DNA of 64,000 nucleotides, taken from the NCBI RefSeq assembly GCF_020520425.1, contig NC_079488.1, positions 91,431,285 to 91,495,284 on the forward strand. Reading direction: 5' to 3'. Below the pieces are notes generated by a model. It had not been told where the DNA came from and ran no database searches. It saw only the letters and a program-made list of their open reading frames with translations. Below, one piece after another: positions 58,159 through 64,000 of the stretch (position 1 is the stretch's first letter; each line of letters opens with the position of its first letter). Position numbers and translations under genes: made by a program. This DNA comes from Spinacia oleracea (lineage: Eukaryota > Streptophyta > Magnoliopsida > Caryophyllales > Amaranthaceae).

Positions 58159-59322
58159 GAGGGCCAAGGAGGAAATAATAGGCAGGGCAGTTCACATAGT
58201 CATGCCCCATACATACCTACCCAGCCGAGGTATTCACAGCCCGCTGGTAGGATTGAACAAGCACCACCACCCCGGTCATTACCGGAAACGAGTAAAGAAG
58301 GGGTTGACAGGGGAAAGAGACCCACTATCTGGGTGATCTCAGGAGGGCCCGTGCATGGAGGTACAGTTAGCGGGGTAATAAAGAATCTAGAGGAGCACCG
58401 GCACCTGGTGAGCTACCATAGTGCAAGGAAATGGCCGGAACCAACCCCCTTACCGGTCATCACGTTCACCTCAGAGGATTGTCGCGGCATCATATACCCC
58501 CATGATGACCCGCTGGTACTGGAACTCGAGATAGCAAACTTCCCCGTCAAGAGATGCCTGATTGATGGAGGCATTTCTGCGAACATCATATTCTGGGAAG
58601 CTTTCACCCAGTTGAACATAGATCACGGAGAGTTAGCAAGGGTAAACTATCCCGTTATCGGATTCTCTGGAGCCAGCGTTTACCCCGAAGGCAGCATCCG
58701 TTTACCGGTTCAAGTGGGTAGAGGAGTATCAGTCAGGGACTTAATGGTCGATTTTTTGGTGATAAAGGTACCAGAAGCGTATAACGTAATAATTGGTCGA
58801 CCGTTTATCCATGACGCCCAGGCGGTGGTGTCCACTTATCATTTGACTATGATATATCTCTCGAATCTGGAAAGAACGGAAAGAGTACATGGCAGCCAGG
58901 AGACTGCCAGATCGTGTTATCTGACAGCGATAAAGGCACAAGGGAGGATGGTGCCGAAAACCAACCTCGCCCGAGAAGCAAACATGCCAGCCAAAAGAAA
59001 GAGAGGGGATCTCAGTATGGAGAATTTTGATGAAAGGCCTGCTAGCATCCCAAGGCCGGCTGCAGATGAAGAAACTCGAGAAATTGAGTTGATAGAAGGA
59101 GTTCCAGAGAAAACGATACGAATAGGTGCCGATATGGAAACAGATCAGCAAGTCCATCTTATCGGCCTACTGCGAGAACATGCAGATGTGTTCGCCTTCT
59201 CTGCAGATGAAATGCCCGGTATCAGCCCAGACATTATAGTGCATCGTCTGAATGTGGACAAGTCAGTCAGGCCGGTGAAGCAAAAGAAGAGAAATTTCCC
59301 AATGAAAAAAATACTACAATAA
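58159..59322 (+). pseudogene. Tat element protease region
   Basis: It is open to 59,322. It carries the retropepsin-like CLIDGGISANIIFWEAF, where Tat elements have IDGG, and VIIGRPFIH. It ends in a frame change before reverse transcriptase, near 59,315. Confidence 0.85.
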
Positions 59323-59330
59323 GGGAAGAA

Positions 59331-59933
59331 GTGGAAAAATTGCTGGAAGCAGGGTTCATAGAAGTTTGTGACTACCCTGAATGGTTGGCCAACGTGGTCA
59401 TGGTAAAAAAGTCAAATGGCAGTTGGCGAATGTGCGTGGATTTTACCAACCTGAATGGGGCATGCCCCAAGGACTGCTATCCGTTGCCACGAATCGATAG
59501 ACTGGTAGATTCGACCAGTGGCCATGCTCTGTTGAGTTTCCTAGATGTCTTCTCAGGGTATCATCAAATCAGTTTATGTAGGGCCGATAGAAAGAAGGCC
59601 GCCTTCATCACAGATACAGGGGTGTACAGTTACAAGGCTATGCCGTTTGGGTTGAAGAATGCAGGAGCAACCTACCAGAAGCTGGTGGATAAGGTATTTG
59701 CTTCCCAGAAAGGGAGAAACATAGAAGTATATGTGGATGATTCAATAGTTAAAATCCGATTGGCCAGCGACCACATCGATGATTTGAGAGAAACTTTCGA
59801 AACACTGAGGAAGTTTAGGATGAAGTTAAACCCCAAGAAATGTGTATTCGGGGTCCGGTCAGGAAAGTTCTTGGGTTTCCTAGTAAGCGAAAGGGGAATT
59901 GATGCCAACCCAGATAAGGTAGAAGCAATTATG
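59331..59933 (+). pseudogene. Tat element reverse transcriptase, 5' part
   Basis: It has FTNLNGACPKDCYPLPRID, LSFLDVFSGYHQI, MPFGLKNAGATYQ and the YVDD catalytic motif (59,727-59,744). It is interrupted by the solo LTR after DKVEAIM and continues at 61,285. Confidence 0.9.
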
Positions 59934-61279
59934 TGAAGGAAATAATGCCCTTGGTCCAAGTATGCATTCTATGTTAAGTCTAATAAATGCGGTTCAGTAT
60001 TAATTAACAAGTTAATAATTCAGTGAGATCAAGTGAGCTGAATGCCTAACTAGAGGCCGCTTCAGTTCAAGTGGAATTAATGATATTAATCCACAGCTTA
60101 CTCTTGACTGAACCCGTAGGGTCACACAAATAGTACGTAAACGGATCAAGTATTTAATGGCATTAAATACTCCATCTATGAATATTCGGAACCGACGGAT
60201 CTTGGTTTCAGTGGGAGCTAAGATCGTCACAGGCAAGAAATGAATACTCCGGAAACGATGATATTGCCGGAAACGGAAATATGGATCGTATCGGAAATAT
60301 GAATATTATCCAAGTCGTAGATGTTGCCGGAAACGGAAACATGGTACGTATCGGAAAATATTATTGGAAATGGAAATATTACCAGAATCGGAAATATTGC
60401 CGGAAACGGAAATATTGTCAGAATCGGAAATATTACCGGAATCGGAAAATAATTCCGGAAACGGAAATATTAAATATTTGTTCGAATCGGAAATTAATTC
60501 CGGAATCGGAAATATTAAATATTGTTCGTATCGGAAATAGATTCCGGAAATGGAAATTTAATCGGAAGCGTATCGTACGAATTAGCATCGGACGAGGCCT
60601 GCCGGACGAAGGCCCAGCACGAAGCCGGGCCATCGCCCAGCAAGCATGCACGCCACAAGCCCAGCGCGCACCAAGGCCACGGATGCGTGGGCCGCGCTGC
60701 ATGGGCTGCTGCTCGCATGCGCATGGGCAGCCCTTGTGGCTGCCGTGTGTGTGTGTGAGTTTGTGCTCATGCGTGATTCCTAAAACTGCAAGAGTTAGTG
60801 TGTGATTAAATTCCTATTCCTAATTAGATAAATTAATTAAATAGAATTCATGTAGGATTCTAATTTCAATTAATTCGTATCCTACTAGGATTGCGATTCC
60901 TTTTCCATAACTCTATAAATAAAGGCCTAGGGGTCATTATTTATACACAAGTTTAAAAGTATTCAAAAGTGAGTTTTTGAGAGAAAATTAAAACACACAT
61001 CTTGCTCATAAAGTGCCGAAATTTTCTAGTACCTTAAGGGCGATTCTAGTTGGTCAATCTTAAGGCGGATCCGGACGTGCTGTGGACTATCTACGGAGGG
61101 ACGACACTTGGAGTCCTAAAGACTTGTTCTTGTTCGGTTCGGGCGCAGCTAGGGAGGGCACGCAACAAAGAGTATGCATCTAAATTATGCTATATGATTA
61201 TGTGTAAATAATATGTTGTCCTGGCTTAATGGTTGTTTCCGCATGATCTATGTAATATCATATGTATCATAACCTAACA
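59934..61279 (+). mobile_element. Solo LTR inserted in the Tat reverse transcriptase
   Basis: The TGAAGGAAATAATG...AACCTAACA block is flanked by a perfect TTATG duplication (59929-59933 and 61280-61284). Removing it rejoins the reading frame. There is no internal domain, so it is a solo LTR of 1,346 bp. A GGAAA(C/T)GGAAATATT minisatellite fills 60,245-60,575 and a GC-rich block 60,590-60,740. A TATA box (CTCTATAAATAAAGG) lies at 60,910-60,924. The parent family is not known. Confidence 0.92.
60245..60575 (+). repeat. CCGGAAACGGAAATATTG minisatellite in the solo LTR
   Basis: About fifteen degenerate units of 17-21 bp alternate GGAAACGGAAATATT and GAATCGGAAATATT. The open frame across them is compositional, not a gene. 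Confidence 0.85.
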
Positions 61280-61284
61280 TTATG

Positions 61285-62937
61285 AACCTACCAGAGCCCG
61301 GTTGCATAAAAGACGTGCAAAAGTTAACAAGAAGAATGGCCGCATTGACCCGGTTCATTAGCAAATCAGCAGATAAGTTGTTGCCCTTCTTCAACGTATT
61401 AAAGCAAAATAAGAAATTCAAGTGGGGAGAAACAGAAAAAGCAGCTTTTGAGGCTGTAAAACGGCACTTGCAAGCCTTACCCACGATAGCTCGACCAGAG
61501 GAGGGAGACACGCTGCAGCTATACATATCTGCTTCTCAGCACACAGTAGCAGCAGTACTGATCATAGAGAAGGATAAAGCACAGATACCGGTGTACTTTG
61601 TCAGCCACATCCTGCAAGAAGCAGAAACGAGATACTCCTTGATAGAAAAGTTGGGATTGGCAGTGCTGATTGCAGCCAGAAAACTGAGACCCTACTTTGA
61701 TGCACACGGAATTGAAGTCCTCACAAACTACCCACTGGAGAAAGCAATGCAAAAAATGGACACATCAGGTAGACTCCTAAAATGGGAGATTGAACTGTCA
61801 GAATTTCACATGGAATATCGGCCCAGAACAGCTATAAAAGCCCAAGCACTGTCTGACTTCATAGTCGAAGCATCATATCAGGAGGAGGAAATAGAGGAAG
61901 GAAAATGGGAAGTAGCAGTAGACGGCTCTGTTACCAAGTCAGGAGCAGGAGCAGGGGTAATTATTACTTCACCAGAAGGAGACCAGTTCGAGTATGCCAT
62001 TAAGTTCTCTTTCCAGGCATCAAACAACGAGGCAGAATACGAAGCTGCAATTGCTGGCATACAGATCTGCATGACGGCTGGTGCTCGGAGGCTCATACTC
62101 CCAACCGACTCACAGTTGGTAGCAAACCAGTTCTCAGGAGAGTATGAAACGAAGGAAGAATCCATGAAACGATATGCCGAAAAGCTTAAACAGTCAGTGG
62201 CACAGTTGGAAAGTTTCGAAATAAAATTAGTGCCCCGGTCAGAGAACATGTTGGCAGACTCCCTGTCGAAACTGGCCAGCTCAAGTGTTCTGATCAAATC
62301 AGTAATGATGGAAGTCATGCATCGAAGGAGTACGGAGATAGTGGGGAAAGAGGTCATGGTAATCACGAGCCAACCTGAACGGTATGACACTATGTGGACA
62401 TACAAGAGAGATGGAACACTGCCTACAGAAAAAACGGAGGCAAGAAGGTTGATTAGGAACTCATGCTGGTTCATAATCATCAGAGGTCAACTCTACAAAT
62501 GGGGTTTCAGCTTGCCTTTGTTACGATGCATATCAGCGTATGAATCGGCACGACTGATAGAAGAAATGCATGAGGGAATTTGTGGAAATCATCAGGGAGG
62601 AAAAACCCTTGCACTGGTATGCCAAAGACAAGGATACTACTGGCCGACAATGTTAACAGACGCACAAGAGTACGTCAAGAGATGTGAAAAATGTCAAGTT
62701 TTCGCGGCAGTCATCAATCGTCCTGCAAACGATCTTATGCCAATCCTAAATCCAATACCGTTCGCCCAGTGGGGAATGGACATTCTGGGATCATTCACAA
62801 CGGCATCTGGTGGAAGAAAATTTATGATAGTGGCAGTTGATTATTTCACCAAATGGATAGAAGCAGAACCAGTGGCAAAGATAACTGCAAATCAGGTCAA
62901 AAAGTTCATATGGAAAAATATAATCACCAGGTTTTGA
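61285..62937 (+). pseudogene. Tat element reverse transcriptase end, two RNase H modules, integrase N-terminal
   Basis: It resumes NLPEPGCIKDVQKL. The first RNase H region (YFVSHILQEAETRYSLIEKL) is followed by a second, archaeal-type RNase H with WEVAVDGSVTKSGAGAGVII, ASNNEAEYEAAIAGI and TDSQLVANQ. This arrangement is diagnostic of the Tat lineage. The integrase zinc finger (HEGICGNHQGGK, CEKCQVF) and WGMDILGSF follow. A TGA at 62,935 interrupts integrase. Confidence 0.9.
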
Positions 62938-63615
62938 TTACCAATGGCAATCGTTATGGACCATGGGGTACAGTTCGATTGCTCGCCAGTACAAAGTTTC
63001 TTGAGTCTGTACAAAGTCAAGTTCGCCTACTCTTCTGTTTGTCATCCTCAGAGCAATGGCCAGGCAGAAGCTGCCAACAAGCAGATACTGGCAGCAATGA
63101 GAAAGAAGCTGGATGACTATAAGGCTGGTTGGGCCGATATTGTTCCTGAAATACTTTGGGGAAATAGAACCACCGTTAAGGAAGCAACGGGAGAGAGCCC
63201 ATTCCGCCTATGTTTCGGATCAGAAGCAGTGATACCAGCAGAAGTAGGGTTACCCACATTCAGGATCCAGCATTATGAAGAAGACAGGAACGATCAACTG
63301 TTAAAGCAGGAGCTGGATTTCCTCCCAGAGATCAGACTCAGAGCAGAAATCAGATCAACGGCATACAAACAACGTATAAGTAATGCTTACAACAAAAGAG
63401 TAAAGCACAGACAGCTTGAAGTAGGAGACCTGGTGCTCCGTAGAACTGCAGCTACGGGCAAGGCAAAGGTTCAAGGAAAATTAACCCCAAAATGGGAGGG
63501 GCCCTATCAGATATGGGAAGAAATTGTACCAGGAGCTTTTAGGCTGATGGATATGGGGGGAGTCGCATTGAAAAACTCATGGAACGCCAGCGTCCTTAGA
63601 AAGTTTTATGTGTAA
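62938..63615 (+). pseudogene. Tat element integrase, C-terminal part
   Basis: The frame continues past the TGA: IVMDHGVQFD (catalytic Asp; the usual DNG/DHG block), SSVCHPQSNGQAEAANK with the catalytic Glu, and a C-terminal GPYQIWEEIVPGAF domain ending at 63,615. Confidence 0.88.
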
Positions 63616-63703
63616 TCAGTAAACCAAAAGGCCTGTTGAGCCAGGGCTGTTATGACCCATGAAATGAAAGGAAGTCGAGGAATTCAAAACAAACAAAATC
63701 AAA

Positions 63704-64000
63704 CCCTTAAAGTAGGTCAGCAAGGCTACTATCAGCTTGCTGACTCGGGGTGATGTATAAGCAAAATTTTTGATTCAAACCCTTAAAGTAGGTCAGCAAG
63801 GCTACTACCAGCTTGCTGACTCGGGGTGATACGAATCAGACCCTTAAAGTAGGTCAGCAAGGCTACTATCAGCTTGCTGACTCGGGGTGATGTATAAGCA
63901 AAAATTGTGATTCAAACCCTTAAAGTAGGTCAGCAAGGCTACTATCAGCTTGCTGACTCGGGGTGATACGAATCAGACCCTTAAAGTAGGTCAGCAAGGC
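63704..64000 (+). repeat. Hairpin-bearing tandem repeat in the Tat 3' region
   Basis: Units start CCCTTAAAGTAGGTCAGC at 63,704, 63,780, 63,841, 63,917 and 63,978, that is alternating 76- and 61-bp units (137-bp higher-order period). Each contains GTCAGCAAG...CTTGCTGAC, a perfect 9-bp stem with an 11-nt loop. Length differences come from the linkers ATGTATAAGCAAAATTTTTG and ATACGAATCAG. It runs past the window edge. Confidence 0.93.

Larger units (their letters stand above)
56067..64000 (+). mobile_element. Tat-lineage gypsy element, 5' part (continues off the right edge)
   Basis: It has a 5' LTR, a TTGGCGC-type primer site, gag, protease, reverse transcriptase, tandem RNase H modules and integrase on the plus strand, then a repeat-filled 3' region. 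It is disrupted by several frame changes and by a solo LTR at 59,934-61,279. The 3' LTR is not in the window, so the insertion site cannot be confirmed. Confidence 0.92.

Noticed and set aside
60281-60805. 174-aa frame
   Set aside because: It is translated minisatellite plus GC-rich LTR sequence.
63704-64000. CRISPR-like regular repeats
   Set aside because: The units are adjacent tandem repeats without unique spacers, in a plant retrotransposon 3' region.

Overview
This window is nuclear DNA of a flowering plant, most likely a eudicot. The evidence is one spliced host gene with GT-AG introns plus Ty1/copia, Ty3/gypsy (Athila, Tat, chromovirus), CACTA, Helitron-like, SINE and MITE sequences in an AT-rich background. 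The repeat style (frequent TACTCCGTA words, chenopod-like LTRs) hints at Caryophyllales, but that is only a guess. Most of the 64 kb is transposon.

Layout. 1-3.7 kb: an LTR with its primer-binding site from an Ogre/Tat-like gypsy element that continues off the left edge, next to an old Athila-type LTR; both are on the minus strand. 5.3-12.1 kb: the only intact host gene, a ten-exon minus-strand CER1-type aldehyde decarbonylase (cuticular alkane synthesis, 622 aa reconstructed), with MITEs, a SINE and a minisatellite in its introns. 12.2-16.1 kb: gene-free, with a Tourist MITE and SINEs. 16.15-21.34 kb: a complete but decayed copia element with target-site duplication GAGCG. 21.3-27.1 kb: AT-rich, with a Helitron-like end, CCCGA-rich minisatellites and a nest of Stowaway MITEs. 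27.1-29.8 kb: the end of a chromovirus with its LTR, then a broken PPR gene.

30.64-53.67 kb is a three-level nest. A copia element (target-site duplication GATAG) was hit in its RNase H region by a young Athila element of about 13.9 kb (35,602-53,057, duplication ACAAC). That element was hit in its integrase by a 3.6-kb CACTA element (42,782-46,383, duplication CAC), which carries an intron-containing fragment of a cyclin B gene. The Athila copy also keeps a long ORF downstream of pol.

53.7-56.0 kb holds the 5' exons of a cysteine-rich receptor-like kinase (two DUF26 domains and a decayed membrane exon). These stop at a Tat-lineage gypsy element (56,067 to beyond the right edge). Its reverse transcriptase is split by a solo LTR (59,934-61,279, duplication TTATG), and its 3' untranslated region is a hairpin-bearing tandem repeat with alternating 76- and 61-bp units.

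Only the CER1-like gene looks functional. Everything else is mobile DNA or host-gene debris. The nesting order, target-site duplications and LTR divergences tell a consistent story of successive insertions.
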